Source: Sphagnum compactum
Lineage: Eukaryota; Bryophyta; Sphagnopsida; Sphagnales
Length of the DNA stretch: 64,000 bases
Direction of reading: 5' to 3'
Assembly: GCA_965153455.1 (NCBI GenBank)
Contig: OZ234497.1
Coordinates: 17,167,872-17,231,871 of the forward strand
The translations under genes and the position numbers were made by a program. Below, piece after piece: positions 1-12,500 of this stretch (its first letter is position 1; every line of letters begins with the position of its first letter). The notes beneath the pieces are model-generated. The model saw only the letters and a program-made list of their open reading frames with translations, had not been told where the DNA came from and did not search any database.

Positions 1-529
1 AACCTTGAATGACAATCAATTAATATTGGAAGTTGGTGGTTGCATCAAGATTCAACACCTACATTTGTGGCAACAAACCTACAACAATTAGTAAGCTGGT
101 TGGTTTTTTTGCATCAAAAGGTTTATGAGCGATAAAAATTTGAAAAAACTTGCAGTATGGGTGGCATCATGGTAGTTCAAAATGCATATCAAAATTATGG
201 TTGTTACAAAAACCAAAATTAAAAAAAATTTATCATCAACAAATGACAATACTTCAAAAACTAAACAAGGCATAACAGAAACATCAAATGTGTGTACAAG
301 GAAGACCGTCAAATGGCAACATTTATGCTTATGGAAAACACATGATAAATTTACAATTGTAATATCTTGCACCAAAAGTAACAAAAAAATGCCAACCAAT
401 AAATGAACATAAGTTCAATTCAAGTGTCTAGAACTGAACAAATGAGAAAAAATGAGAAAAAAAAAGGTTTGAAAACATGAAAAGATGCTTTTGCATCATC
501 CCCATACTATTGAAAATCTTTCAAGACAC
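1..529. other. AT-rich intergenic sequence
   Basis: I see no gene here. The short open frames on both strands are low-complexity, AT-driven and resemble nothing I recognise. Confidence 0.5.
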
Positions 530-1860
530 TTAGATGTCCTCACCACGGGCATTTAAACATGTAGCCCAAAAAATGAAACTTGTGGAATCAAAGCATAAAT
601 ATTCAACATCAAAGGTGTTGAGGTCTAGTGAAGTCACCTTCCATTTCAAGTGCATTGTGTTATGATTATAATCCACCATGTCTTGGAATTCTTTGAAAAA
701 TTCTAACATAGCCCAATTTGTTCGACTAACCATGTTACTTTAGTGTGTTTTGATATTTCATAAAATCTTGTTCCCTTTCACCTTCATCAAATTTGCAAGC
801 TTCAAAAACTCAATGTGCCTTTTGGGGCTATTTAAAAAAAAAAATTGGATCAATTAAAACAAATCTCAAGTGGGGAGCAAATTTACCTTAGATTTGGCAA
901 ATCACACCATTTTTCACCCTAAACATTGACCCAAATGACATCAATTTTTAAACAAAAACTCCATTAGAAACACCCCCATCTTTCCAAAAAACCCATAGTA
1001 ACTCTAGTGAGATTATTTGAACCCCCCTCCTTTGGTAACTTGCCTTAAAAAAAAAAGAATAAGCAAGCAACACCAATCTTGGACCATGTAGTAATGAATT
1101 GAAACCCACAATTGGTTATTAATCATGGTGACCTCATCACATGATAATGTAAGATACTTTGAACTTGCAATGACTTCTTTCATTTTCTTAATCACTTGCT
1201 TGTCTGAACATTCAACCATTACCCAACCAACAAAATAACTATAATGATTTTTCAGGTTCATGGAAACATTCAAAATAGAAAACAATGGTTTCATAACCTC
1301 AAACTTTAACACAGGTCCGCATTATTGCATATATGTAAAATTATGACAAATTGTTACCTTTTTTCTCTTCTCTCCCCTTTCAAACCTCCTTGAATCACCT
1401 ATTCAACAATGGTCATGTGATTTCATTAAAAATAATTATGACTTCATCTTTTGCATGACTACATATTTTGTTGACATATAATTCTCTTTGTTTCTTGGCC
1501 AAATGTGGCATGTTTTGAATTGCTTAGTCTTTCTTGCATGTTTTGCAAGAATGTCATATTTTGGCCCCAAAATCATGTCCTTCCCCTTCATAGTTGAACA
1601 AATAATGCATTTGATGTAATGGATTTTTCCACTTTTTAGCATTTCGGCCTAAGGAAATTATATAGCCCAATTTTTTTTGCAATTGCAAAAGGCATCATAG
1701 TTTTTTTTCCTTTCTTTGGCAAGGGCTTGTCAATCTCCTTTAGGAGAATCTCGATATCAAATAGGTTGGGTGTAGGAGGAACAAAAGTCAATAATCCACC
1801 CAAGTGCACCAATTGCATTGTTAGGTTGTTACAACTTGAATCCAAATTTAACCCCACTTT
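530..1860 (-). pseudogene. degraded hAT-like transposase
   Basis: Three open pieces lie in order on the minus strand and look like one broken transposase. The 5' piece (1857-1636) ends KKIGLYNFLRPKC. The next (1642-1436) has a CIIC pair followed by KGKDMILGPKYD, like the cysteine-bearing N-terminal module of plant hAT-like/DUF4371 proteins. The third (1312-1013) contains YLTLSCDEVT and VQDW, which resemble the start of the catalytic region of that family. A further fragment at 733-530 may be a downstream piece. Frames change between pieces and no terminal inverted repeats were found, so this is a dead copy. Family assignment is from remembered resemblance; another cut-and-paste family is possible. 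Confidence 0.45.
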
Positions 1861-2833
1861 GTTTCAACTTGAACTTGTTTCAAAATATAATATTGAACAA
1901 GGCAGGATGACAAAAGGAGGCAAATCATTAGGATTTTGATTTGATTTGAAAAATATATATATTTATTTATTGTTTTACGCTTCCCAATCGGTGCCATCAC
2001 AAATTACAATGTTCATTCAAATTTTGTTGCTCGCACAACAAAATGAAAACCCTAGACATCTAATGCACAATAAAAACTTGAAAGCTCCATAATAACAAAC
2101 TACTAAACACACAACACAACAAAATGCTCCAAAATAGTTGAATGCAATGTGCATAAGTGACATCAAGCAAATGAAAACCCACAAAAAAAGGTAACGGTGA
2201 CTACAAAATCCATACCTAGCTTGTGCATTTGAACTTGGAGATCACCTCAATTTGGTGATGACAAGTCTGCACGTACCACTACAAGCCACCATTATGCTTC
2301 ATACTCATGATTCTTTCATTGTTGCGGCCTCAACTTCTAGCACTCACTGTTGAAAATGGCAATAGCTGGATATGATGTTCACAATAGTGGCAAATAATGG
2401 CTTGAAAATATCATGTTGCATTGGCAAAACTTCCATTGTTCATAAAGGCAATGGTGATCAACCTAAATCCAATAGTGTAAAGTGGCAACAATGTTTACAT
2501 CTTAGCTGAATATGTCATGCAATTTAGTTTAGGGTTTACCATGGAGTTCAGCAATTGGGTGGGTGCAATGCCACCAACAATATATGTTGATTTAATTTTT
2601 TTTAAAAGTTTGTTTCTTTTGATAGATTTTGTACATCATTTTTTCCATTTGCTTTTTGGTGATTTTTCACCAATAAAAAAAGGATGATGTGTAAATATTA
2701 CAAAACAAAACCATTTTTTTAGTGCAATACCTACATGTGAATCACAAAAACAAGTGTTAATTTTGGGAACCCTAAACCATTTTAAACACGCATGGTGGTT
2801 TAAGGTTGATGTGAGCATCGCATTTTCAGATTA
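1861..2833. other. AT-rich intergenic sequence
   Basis: No coding frame, RNA gene or clear repeat was recognised. It separates the transposase remnant from the duplication at 2834. Confidence 0.45.
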
Positions 2834-2992
2834 GGTTGTCATTCAATTACCTTCAACCAAGATTAAATGGTTTCCATTATAGGCCTCCATGTGTGGGTAT
2901 TGTAATTTTGTATTGGGTCACCACCCAATTACCTTCAACCAGAACCAAGGTGGTTTTCGTAGGTTTTCATGTGTGAGTATTACAAAACCATT
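2834..2992. repeat. two-copy direct repeat, about 81 bp
   Basis: The segment containing CAATTACCTTCAACCA and ending near ATGTGTGGGTATTGTAA (2834-2914) is repeated with substitutions at 2915-2992. A fainter relative with a similar GTGTAAATATTACAA element lies just upstream near 2688. No coding capacity is evident. Confidence 0.65.
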
Positions 2993-3220
2993 CTAAGAAT
3001 GCAATACATGCATCCTAAGGTAGACCTTAAAAATGGATTTTTTTTTTATAACAACTAATTATGTTTTGAATTTAAAAACTATTCAAATTTTTAAAAAACC
3101 TTAAAGTTTAACGTTAATTAACCCAAGAAAATAAATACATAAAACTTTAAATAATCATAATGGTAGCTGCCATAAATGTTAATAGCTATATAAACACCTT
3201 TAGATGCAAAACAAAAAGAA

Positions 3221-3265
3221 GGTGGGTAGGTAGGTAGGCAAATAGGTAAGTGGGTAGGTAGGGGG
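3221..3265 (+). repeat. GTAG-type simple repeat tract
   Basis: An imperfect run of GGTAGGTAGGTAGG-type units just upstream of the degenerate array. A second short GTAG tract is near 3658-3672. Confidence 0.6.
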
Positions 3266-3289
3266 GTTAGTACAAAAGTTTTGCCATAA

Positions 3290-3800
3290 AGAAGAGGTCA
3301 TGTAGAAAATAAAAATGTTTTGTCAAAAAATAAAACTTTAGCTAAAAAGAGACAAATATTTTGTTGAGAGATAAAATGTTTAGTTAAGATGTATAAAAGT
3401 TTGTTAAGATGTAAAGGTTTAATCAAGAAGAAATAAAGAGGTTTTGATGAGAGATAAAAATTTAGTCAATAAAATATAAAGATTGTGTCGAAAGGTAGAA
3501 GTTTAGCTAAGAAAAGATAAATTTTTTGCTAAGAGATAAAGATTTAACTAAAAAAAATACAAATTTTGTAGAGCGATCGAGGTTTAGATAAGAAGAGGTA
3601 AAGGTTTTGTCGATAAAAGTTTTGTCAAGAAATAAAGATTGACAAGGAAAGATAGAGGGTAGGTAGGTAGAGGGTTGATTGTTAGTTGATAAGGCAGGAT
3701 AGCTCGGTCAATAGTGTAACTAAGTGGGAGGGTAGTATGGATGTTCAAGTTGAGAAAAAAGCAGCCAATAAAAAGAAGGTCAAAAGTCAAAAGTAAAAAG
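3290..3800 (-). repeat. degenerate tandem array (short copy)
   Basis: Units alternate between AAAGGTTTTGTC-like and AAAGGTTTAGCTAAG-like cores separated by GATAAA-rich spacers. Read on the minus strand this gives AGCTAAACCTTTATC and GACAAAACCTTTATC. These are the same alternating cores as the longer array at 28180-29360, which lies in the opposite orientation. Units are roughly 20-30 bp and heavily diverged. Nothing in it is coding. Confidence 0.65.
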
Positions 3801-4059
3801 GTCAGCAGCTAAAAAAAAGTTGACTATGATAAACATTGGTTAATCCAGGGTTAGAAATCAGATGAAAAAAGGAAACCCATCCCCATCCTATGGACAGAAC
3901 GATCAACTGGTGCATTGGTGGGTGGTGGGTCATTAGGGCCGGCTAATGGGAGTGGCAATGCGGGGGGAGATGGAACCCTCTTCTTAAAAAGCAGAAACCT
4001 AATTAGATCTCCCTACTTACTAACTAGAGGCCACACAGAAGTGTTTTTTTTTTGTTTCC

Positions 4060-4450
4060 GTGGCAAATTATAGCCAGATTTCTACTTTAAAAACAACCCT
4101 GGCTATCAATAGAAAGGGAAAAAGAGTTAGGAGGAAAGGGGGTGGTTTCAATAAGACACCTCTTGAGATTGCCCAGAGGCAAAAGGTCCCGGGCACCTCG
4201 CTGGCGAAAGCTTGAGTCCAAGAACAAAAGGAAAGAGCCTTTGATTTGTGGATTTCCCAAAGGCCGTTGTTGCCTGGACATGCTAGAAACACGGGTATTG
4301 TCCACCTTGGCTCCACCTCAGCAAAACCCGTCTCATCCGCTCTCTGCGATTGTGCGGTGGGCACTGGGCATCAAACGCAGCTGCTGATGATGATGTTCAC
4401 TTTCACCAGTCAGATCACATTCATGTTGTGCCACCGCTGGTAGTGCGACA
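4060..4450. other. GC-richer island, function unknown
   Basis: This stretch has clearly higher G+C than its surroundings and carries overlapping open frames on both strands of 60-100 codons. None resembles a protein I know, and no splice partners were found. It could be a relict exon, a transposon fragment or chance composition. Confidence 0.3.
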
Positions 4451-4851
4451 TGACATGACATGGCCCCCATGGCCCCCATGAGTAACGAGCTTTTTTGCAA
4501 AGATTTTGAGGTTAATGTCGTGTAGGTTGGTTACGTAGTAGAAGGGGGATTACTACCCCACATGACCCTCACTTGGATGTTGCTTCAAATTTCCTTTGAA
4601 AGCTGCTTCAACACTACTTTGGATGTGGCTTTTATACACCCCCCCAAAGAAAACTATTGGATGTCCGTCTGGATGTGGCTTTTCTTGTAGATAGTTAGGC
4701 CTGACATCTTTACGCTTTTTTCTATAGCCAATAGGTTCGAGCTATGAGCCTTGAGTATAGTTGCAAAGGAACCAATAATAAGGTTTAAATTTTTATTTTT
4801 TTTTAATGGGGCCACTTTGCAAGTGGTTGTGGTTTCAAGTTTCAACACGTG

Positions 4852-5213
4852 AAATGGTCTTAAATGTATAGCCAGTACCAAAAGTATTGCTGAGATTTTT
4901 TCTCTTCATCTGCCCTTTGGCCCCTTGTTTTTTCGCCTTGCCATGCCTAGACACGTTTTGGGTCCACGTTATGCTTGTTTTGGACTTGTTACGGACTTGA
5001 GGGGGCACGAAACATGCTACTTGGCATGTTACGTGAGGTTATGAGTGTATAACATGGTAGGTTACGAGAGAAATATGTGCCTGGGTATCACAAAACATGT
5101 CTCGGCATCATCACAAGATGAAAAAATGACAGGGCAAAGCGCAAAAGGGCAGACTGAGGAAAAAAAAAATCATTGCAGTACTTTTGTCACTGGCTTCACT
5201 TAAGGCCCATTTA
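4852..5213. mobile_element. foldback/MITE-like element with long inverted repeats
   Basis: The left arm (about 4852-4935) and the right arm (about 5117-5213) are inverted copies. Shared blocks include AAATGG then CTTAA, AGCCAGT, CAAAAGTA and CTGCCCTTT. Arms are about 85-95 bp with small indels around a unique core of about 180 bp. This is the structure of a non-autonomous foldback or MITE element. No target-site duplication could be defined and there is no coding content. Confidence 0.6.
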
Positions 5214-7180
5214 ACATTTTCTGTCGTCTCGAAAATTCTATTCTTTATGGCTAAAGGGGTATGTTTTCCGATGTAGCATGATCATTAGTGATCAGCCCAA
5301 AAAAGTATTTAGCCATAATTGGTGAGACATTTGTAAAAATCTGGCCAAATTTTTTAAAAAAAAAGCTTGAAAAATTAAAGCTATATTGAAATGGGACAAA
5401 ATTTTCTCAAAATTTTTTTTCCTTTGAAATTCAGCAAATTTTCCAGCAAATCAGAGAATTTTTGAAAGAATATTCTTAAATATATTTTGAGATTGAAATT
5501 TTTTGGTGAAATTTTGCCAAAGAAAAAAAATTCACTGTCCCCAGATCCTCTTCGCCAAAACTTTGACTAGCTCTGATCAAATACAAACAAGGGCTACTGA
5601 GTTCGCATGTGCACGCACTGCCCATCTCCATATCTCTGAATCTACCGTACCTTAGCTGCAGCCTTCTGGGCCTTCTTGGGCCACCATTTGCTAATAGAGA
5701 ATAGAGTGGCTTCACAATTCTCAAGTTCCATAATTGACAAACTCGAATACTATACTTAACTTTCCCATGTGCATTCTCATGCCTAACAATGGGAGAGGAG
5801 TTGAGGTTGAAGGTTGTACGGTGCACCCGTTATTTGCAACAACAAAGTTTTTTCTTAATCACAAACATAAGTTCCAAAACTCCCAAGAGCTTTATCAAGC
5901 CAGCCAAATGACAAATGGAGAACAACTAAACCAAAACTGACCTTATTAGAACCGATTTCACATTAGATGAATCAGTTTGTTTTGGTGAAAGTGTTAGACC
6001 ATTTAGATTGAAACGGATTTTTTGGGTGTTCAGAGTGTGGATAGAGTATGTAGATGTACAACATCTTATCTATTGGTAGGGCTAGTGTGTTTGTGATGCA
6101 TTTGTTTCAAATGAGTACAAAAGATGAAATGAAAATAAATTTGGTAATGTATTTTGCTTGGGAATAAATTGATTAGATTTAATGAATTTGTAAAAAGTGG
6201 CTACAAGTGAAATTATTCTTGTGTTCTTCTTCTCCTTCAAAACCATTGAATAATTTTTTTTAAAATTCTTAAATGAACCCCCAAGTTAACATATGTTGTT
6301 CCTTGTTTTATGAATGCCTGATGATGGGCAGTGTTTTTTTTTTTCCTAGCGAAATTTTGCTATTTTTCGACAAAGAGATTGGGAAATTTTTCTTTCTCTA
6401 TTGCAAATTTCATTAATTTTGCTAAATTTTTTTTGTTAAATTTTGTCAAAATCCAATATGTGAAAAAAGGAAAAAAAATCCTCCGGAAAACCATACACTC
6501 CCCTCCAAATCATTCGTCCATTGAACTTGTACTAAACGCTCACTCCATTCATCCATGAATAGGGATATACTAGGGATGTACTTATTTGAAAATAATAGAA
6601 TTAGTGTTGAACTGGCCAAGGTACTAAGGTATATGAAAACCGCGACTGCAATATCAGATCCGGTTATCATATGTTGGAGAATCGTGGTCATATAACAAAT
6701 CCGGTTACTTGATTCTGAGAACCACAGCGGTACATGTTTGCGAACCCACCACCCCTGGTTATCGTTTCCCGTTCATGATAACCGGTTCACAACATGGAAG
6801 GAAGGAAACACACACACACACACACAGAGCCGGGAAAGAACCTGCCCGGATTTTCATAGGGTATCAGGAGATAACTCTTACAAACTGTACTACGGTTTGC
6901 CGGGCTTTACAAAAAGCAGAGGCGACGGGCCTTCCATTCTTGTCAAGTCCAATGGTTATTTGTGCTCTTGTGATACCCGGGTGGTATATGGGGAATTAAA
7001 GGAAAAAGAGAAAAGAAAAGGCAGTGCCTGAATTTTACGCCGCGTAAAAGCCCATCGATGGGAGCTTTACAGAAAGTCGGAACTTCCTGGGCTCCAATTT
7101 GGGGGTCCATTATTTCCGTAAAGCACCTGCCCTCGGGCTGTGTCCTACGTACTGCAGAGCGGGTACAATAATAACGAAGG
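5214..7180. other. intergenic sequence, no gene seen
   Basis: AT-rich at first, becoming more mixed after 6600. A piece at 6599-6634 (TTAGTGTTGAACTGGCCAAG) recurs diverged at about 56528-56564, so a dispersed repeat lies here. A CA dinucleotide run is at about 6811-6826. The region includes the likely upstream flank of the LRR gene. Confidence 0.4.
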
Positions 7181-7186
7181 GGATGG

Positions 7187-7222
7187 GGGGTTTTTTTTTT
7201 TTTTTTTTTTTTTTTCTGCCCC

Positions 7223-7260
<38 letters not shown>
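7187..7260. repeat. poly-T followed by GA microsatellite
   Basis: A T run at about 7191-7215 is followed by a GA dinucleotide run ending near 7257. A matching CT run occurs at about 7531-7556. Purine/pyrimidine tracts like these are common around plant promoters and 5' leaders. Confidence 0.8.
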
Positions 7261-7261
<1 letters not shown>

Positions 7262-7299
7262 AAGAAGAAGAAAAAACAGTGTACAAAGCGTCGGTGCTT

Positions 7300-9527
7300 T
7301 TGCATGAAGAGAACAGAAACGCGTGCAGACGCAAACAGACGCGCCGCTCGCTCCCACCACAAAACTCTCCGCGACTGATCGATCGATTTCGTGTTTTGTT
7401 GTTTGTTCAGAGTGTGTTGAGCGCTTGCCTGTTCATCGTTCGCATCTCTCGAGTCTCTGATTGTCTGTTTAGTTTTCATAGATTTGCAATTTGTTTGTTT
7501 GTTTGTTTGTTGTCGTCTTTTGGCTCTTTTCTTAGCTCTCTCTCTCTCTCTCTCTCGGGGCTCCTCTTCCTCTTCTAGCGTCGCACTCACGTAACTTTTG
7601 TGCTCAATATTTTCTTCTGCTGCCTTTGAGTAGATTTCTGGTTTAGTTGAGGTTTTGGTTCTCTTGTTTCAGAAGTGGATTTTTTTGGGTATTTTCTTCT
7701 TTGTGGTGTCGGGCGTGGGGAAAGAAGAGAGGTTGTTGATCAACTGTGTGGAAGGCAAGAAGAAGGCGGAGTGTTGAAGGTCTGGTGTGGGAGCTCAAAG
7801 GGATTTGATCCAGTTCGATTTTCTCGATTTGCTGAGTCTCAAATCTGGGGCCGCGAGCGAGGTAATAATCTTGGCTAACTGTTTCCTTCTTTGGATTGTG
7901 CGTGCGCGCGCGCGTCTGTGTTTGTCAGTTGTTCGTTTTTGGTGTCTTCTGTGGAGGATTTTTGAATTTGTGTTTGATTCCGGAAGAATCCGAGCCTCGG
8001 TGTTAGTGTTTGCATTGAAGGTTAAGTTCTCTTGCAATCTCGCCGGGATTGTCGAGCTTTGGTTTTTTGTATTCTCAACGGTGTGTTTGGAGGTGTGGAG
8101 TAAGAGGATTGTTGCGCTATTGCATGGTTGCAACAGCGTTTGTCATCTTTGTCATTACTCGGTGGTCGCAATAGGAAGTGAAAGATTTCGGCTGATTCTC
8201 GTTCTTTCACGATCTCTCTGCACTCCCGCTGTACAGTCGGGTTTGGAAATCGCAAGGATTCTTTGGCTAGGCATTGGTGATCAGTTCTACAGGAAAGTTT
8301 TGTTGTTGTTTGTTGTTGCACCTATTTCTCTGCCTTCTCTGCTATTCGTGTATGAGTCAGGAAAGGGAGAGTCTCAAGGTGCAGAAAAGAGCTAGCTTTG
8401 CAGTTGTTTTTTCACTGTTTTGGTGCCTCTTTCTATGTGATTGTTGTTTTGCCTTCTGGATCCGAGAAGAGAGCCTGATGTTGTCTTGAGACCAGATTGT
8501 TGCAATCTTAGATCTCTCTATGTTTTATGGTCTTCTTCATGTGCCAAGGTTGGTTGGCACGGAATGGTTCACAATCTCATCTTTGGAATGATCAATGGAT
8601 GTGTGATTTGTAGACTGTGCATGTGGAGAGGTCACACCAACATGGCCATGATCTTAATCTTCTGCATGTCCTTGCTTTCAAATGTTCTGGCTTTGGAAAT
8701 GTGGGTACAGCATGCAGCATGCACAGGTTTGTTTGTATCAATCCCCTAGCATGATTTGCAATGTGAGGTCTTATAGATCTGAATGTGAGGTCTGTTGCTG
8801 CCTTTTTTGCAGGTCTGCTCCTGTGGAGGAGCAGCAGGTGGAGGCAAGGAAAGTGAGCAATTGTGATTCTGAGGCTTCACTCTGGCCGCCTCGATAGCAC
8901 GAGGTTCTCGCACCTGTGAGCAGGTGTGGGGGCGAGCTGGCGTCTGCCCAGCCCGTGGTAGGCTTCCAAAGGGGAGGCACACCCAGATCTGGAGGGCTTG
9001 CCGCATGCTGCAAGGGTTGTCTGTAGATTATGGCTAATATCCTGAGGATGACCTTCCCATGATCTTACCAATGTAGACTATTCCTTGTGTTGAGCCTTTG
9101 GAGAGGGGAATCTCATGTCTCTATCTTCACAATTTGCCTCATCCGTTTTATCTCAGTTCTAAGAGCTTCAGAACAAGCACAGCTAGTCATTTTTTTAATC
9201 TTTAAGCTGCTGAAGGAAGAGTTGAATCAGGTTCTGCCTTCATAGGGAAACACCCATATACACAAGACATTTGAATTCCTAGCACAGGTTCCAAGCAATC
9301 TTGCAGCTGTGGATTGCTCACACGTGTTCCTGAAGTTGGTAAAATCAGTTTGACAAGTGCAAGTATCTGCAATCATCTTAAGATCTGGACAAGGAGATCC
9401 AAGAGAGGCTTCAGGCACCTGAGGATTCAAAACCTGGGCTGATTGTTTCTTCTTTAGAGGAGGGGATTGTGGAGGCATTCTTGGTCAATAAGGTGGTAAC
9501 TAAGGGGGCTAGCAGATTTCTGGCATA
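7300..9527 (+). promoter_or_regulatory. probable promoter and spliced 5' leader of the LRR gene
   Basis: No family-like coding sequence was found in these 2.2 kb, but the base composition is transcript-like. A donor-like GAG|GTAATAA is at about 7860 and an acceptor-like TTTTTTGCAG ends at about 8812. This would fit a 5' untranslated region carrying at least one intron. Open frames here (for example 7787-8395) are rich in Leu, Val and Cys and look like untranslated sequence. The transcription start is not determinable by eye. Confidence 0.35.
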
Positions 9528-12500
9528 ATGGAGAGAATCACATGTCTTCAATCAATTTTCACCTGGAAGAACAAGGTCAAGGTATGTCATGCAGGTTTAG
9601 TGCAATACTGGTGGCCAGCTGCACTATTTTCTATGTTGCCACTTGTACATTTACCTACAGCAAGTCTTGTGCTAGTGTTTGCAGTGGCTTCTTTTGCTGA
9701 ACTTGAACAGTAAGAGCTTGTTTAAGGCTGTCATTCAACCCCATCTTTGCTTGCAAGCACTGTGGAGGATGATCAGGAATTCAAGCTTCTCTCACTTAGC
9801 AACCTTGCTTCACCATTGTGTAATTGTGTTGTAGAAGGGACTAACCCTCAGTTCTCTGTCCAGGTTACAACTGCGGATAGAATAGAAACGATGAAGTTTG
9901 GGGTTGATGAGTCTTCAAACAAAGTGCCAAGGTTTGAGGGAGGTGGTTTTCATGAAGAGCCATCAACAACTTATGTGGAGACGAGAACCCATGATTCTAG
10001 TGTTCGTGAACTGATTATGGCACCATCAATTTCAAAGTGGGGAAAAGAAGGTAGTGCATGTGCTTGGTCAGATAATGAAGACTTGGAAGCTGCTGAACTT
10101 TTGACAAAAATGCCAGATGTCATCTCCAAGTTTGAAGGTTTTCACTTTCCCATTTCTCAGATTGTGGAAGAGGACAGGCTGGAATCCTTTCCACAGTGTG
10201 CAGCTCATGCTGATGTTGGTGTTGAAGTGGCATATGAAGGAGGTGATGAGGATGGAGATTCAGCAGGTGAGCCATACATTAGCATGATTTTTTTCTCATA
10301 GTTGTAGGCAATTTTTTGTGTGTGGTGTGTTTGTCATCTGGGATATTGAATTCATTTGGTGCATGAGCAGTGTTAGTGAGTGGCAAAGATGTCATGTGGC
10401 AAATCTGTGATTGGATGCCACTTGCAACACCATTGAAACTGCTGTGTTGAGACAGGCTTTGGCAGTATGTGTGACAGGTGCATCATACATGAAGGAACGT
10501 GAAAGTGACCCAAGTTCCTCAGAAGATATTGTTGAAGTAGTTGGAGAAGATACTGCTCCAGGTGACATTTTTGTCAATGAGAGTACTAGGTACTATGAGA
10601 CTCAGTCAAATGGTGCAGCAAGATTCACCAGTGGTGATGACAGGCACTTTTCAGGTGGTGAAATCTTTCTGGATGTTGGTAATGACTATGTTAGTGATCC
10701 TGGTGTCTACAAGTGCAAGGATTTGGAGATGGCTTCCATTGCATATTTTGATCCAGGAAGTAAATCAGACCACCGTTCTGAAGATGCTCCTGTCATGGAG
10801 ATGCCAAACGGATGTCTTCTAGGTGATCCTGAATGTGGGTCTCAACATTTGACCAGTACAACGACTGGGCACCAGGTGATTATGGTATCTGGTGGCAGTG
10901 GTTCATCAGCAGAGTTTCATAAAATGAATTCATCAGGTGCAGCAGTCAAATCTGTTTGGGTGAGGACATCGCACTCTGAAATGGCTCTACGTGATGCCAA
11001 GGATAAGATACTTAATGTGAATTTCTCTGAGGAAGGAAAGAAACAAAGACCGTGGTGGAAGGTGTTTCTTTTCACTCATAGGAACATTCACCGCAGGGTG
11101 CCAGGAGTGCTATCTGGAGTTGCATTGAATGGCCGCATGGGTTATGGCACAGAAGTGGACTATTGTGATGGTATGCCCTGTCCAATGTTCTTGCCAGACC
11201 AGCCTGATCAAGACAAAACATTTGTTGGAGATGGAAATGCTAATGGGAAGGCCAGTGATATCAACCCAGAAGAGTGTGTTGTTGACATGGATATGAGCAA
11301 TTTTGAAGCCGTTGCACCACCAGTTCCCACATCATCATTAACAATGATGACAGTGATGGGCAGAGCAGACCGGAAGTTGCATGTTCCTGAGAAACCTGAC
11401 CTTAGTCGTGTTGAAGAGTGGGTAAGCAGCACAGACTTTGCTACTGTAGCTGTTGATGAAGATATAGAGAATGATGGACAGGCATTGAGAGAGCCAGGTT
11501 CACCCACAGCATCTGCATCAACCTTTTTCAGCAAGAGAGTGCAGTCTGCCCCTCAACTGCTGACTGATGGGGATGGATCTGTAGTGCACCATAATGATGC
11601 ATCGTTGGGTGGTGATGCTGAAAGGGCAGCTCAGCTTGCACGATCTGTGGATCCTTTGTCAACAGTTGCATACTTTTCTGGAGTTGGGTTACGAATGATT
11701 CCTCCTCTTGCATTGTACAACAGTTTGAAGACCCTCAACCTCTCAGTGAACCATATTGGTGAGTTCTTTTGATAGGTGGCTTTCTTTTGAATTTCAGTCT
11801 GGAACTGTCTGTGCTCAATATAGTTGAAAGGATAGCAGATCCTGGCCACATCATCCCTCCCATCATTTCTTCAACAAGTGGTCAAGAGTCTGCATGATCT
11901 GATTAAATATGTTGCATTTGTTGATATTTTTCCATCTGTTTTTTGCAGTCCATATAATGCCAGGATCACTTCCACGAAGCCTGCACTCACTTGACCTATC
12001 ACATAACAGAATTACAGCAATTGAAGGCTTCAGGGAGCTTACTCGATTGCGTGTACTTAACATGTCACACAATCGCATCTCAAGGATTGGGCATGGTCAG
12101 TGGTGTTCTTCTTTGACTATCGTGTCCTACCATGGTTGCTCAGACTATGTCAGTCAAATATTGTATGCTTGTCTTATCTGGTTTGTAGAAAAGCACATTT
12201 TACTTAGGACAGAAGTTCTATTGACATTGTTCTTGTGGGTTTGCTGGTTGTCCTTCACCCTAGGTCCCACAAGGCATTTTCTTTTTCAGAACTGTGCTAC
12301 AGTTGGCTGATTGGTGCCCTCTTAATGTTGCTGCTGGTTCAGGTACTGACCAGTACTCATGCATGGTTCCTAAGTTTGGTCATTGGGTGTCTCAGGTCTT
12401 GCTGGCTGCTCTTCTCTTCGGGAGCTCCACTTAGCTGGAAACAAGATCAGTGAGATTGAAGGGTTACATCGCCTTTTGAAGCTGAGTTTCCTGGATTTGA

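Noticed and set aside
6943-7590. A 215-codon minus-strand frame
   Set aside because: It is carried by the GA/CT and homopolymer runs (Glu/Arg, Ser/Leu, Lys strings) and is low-complexity only.
7787-8395. A 202-codon plus-strand open frame upstream of the LRR gene
   Set aside because: The peptide is rich in Leu, Val, Cys and Phe with no domain and overlaps other frames. The region looks like a spliced untranslated leader.
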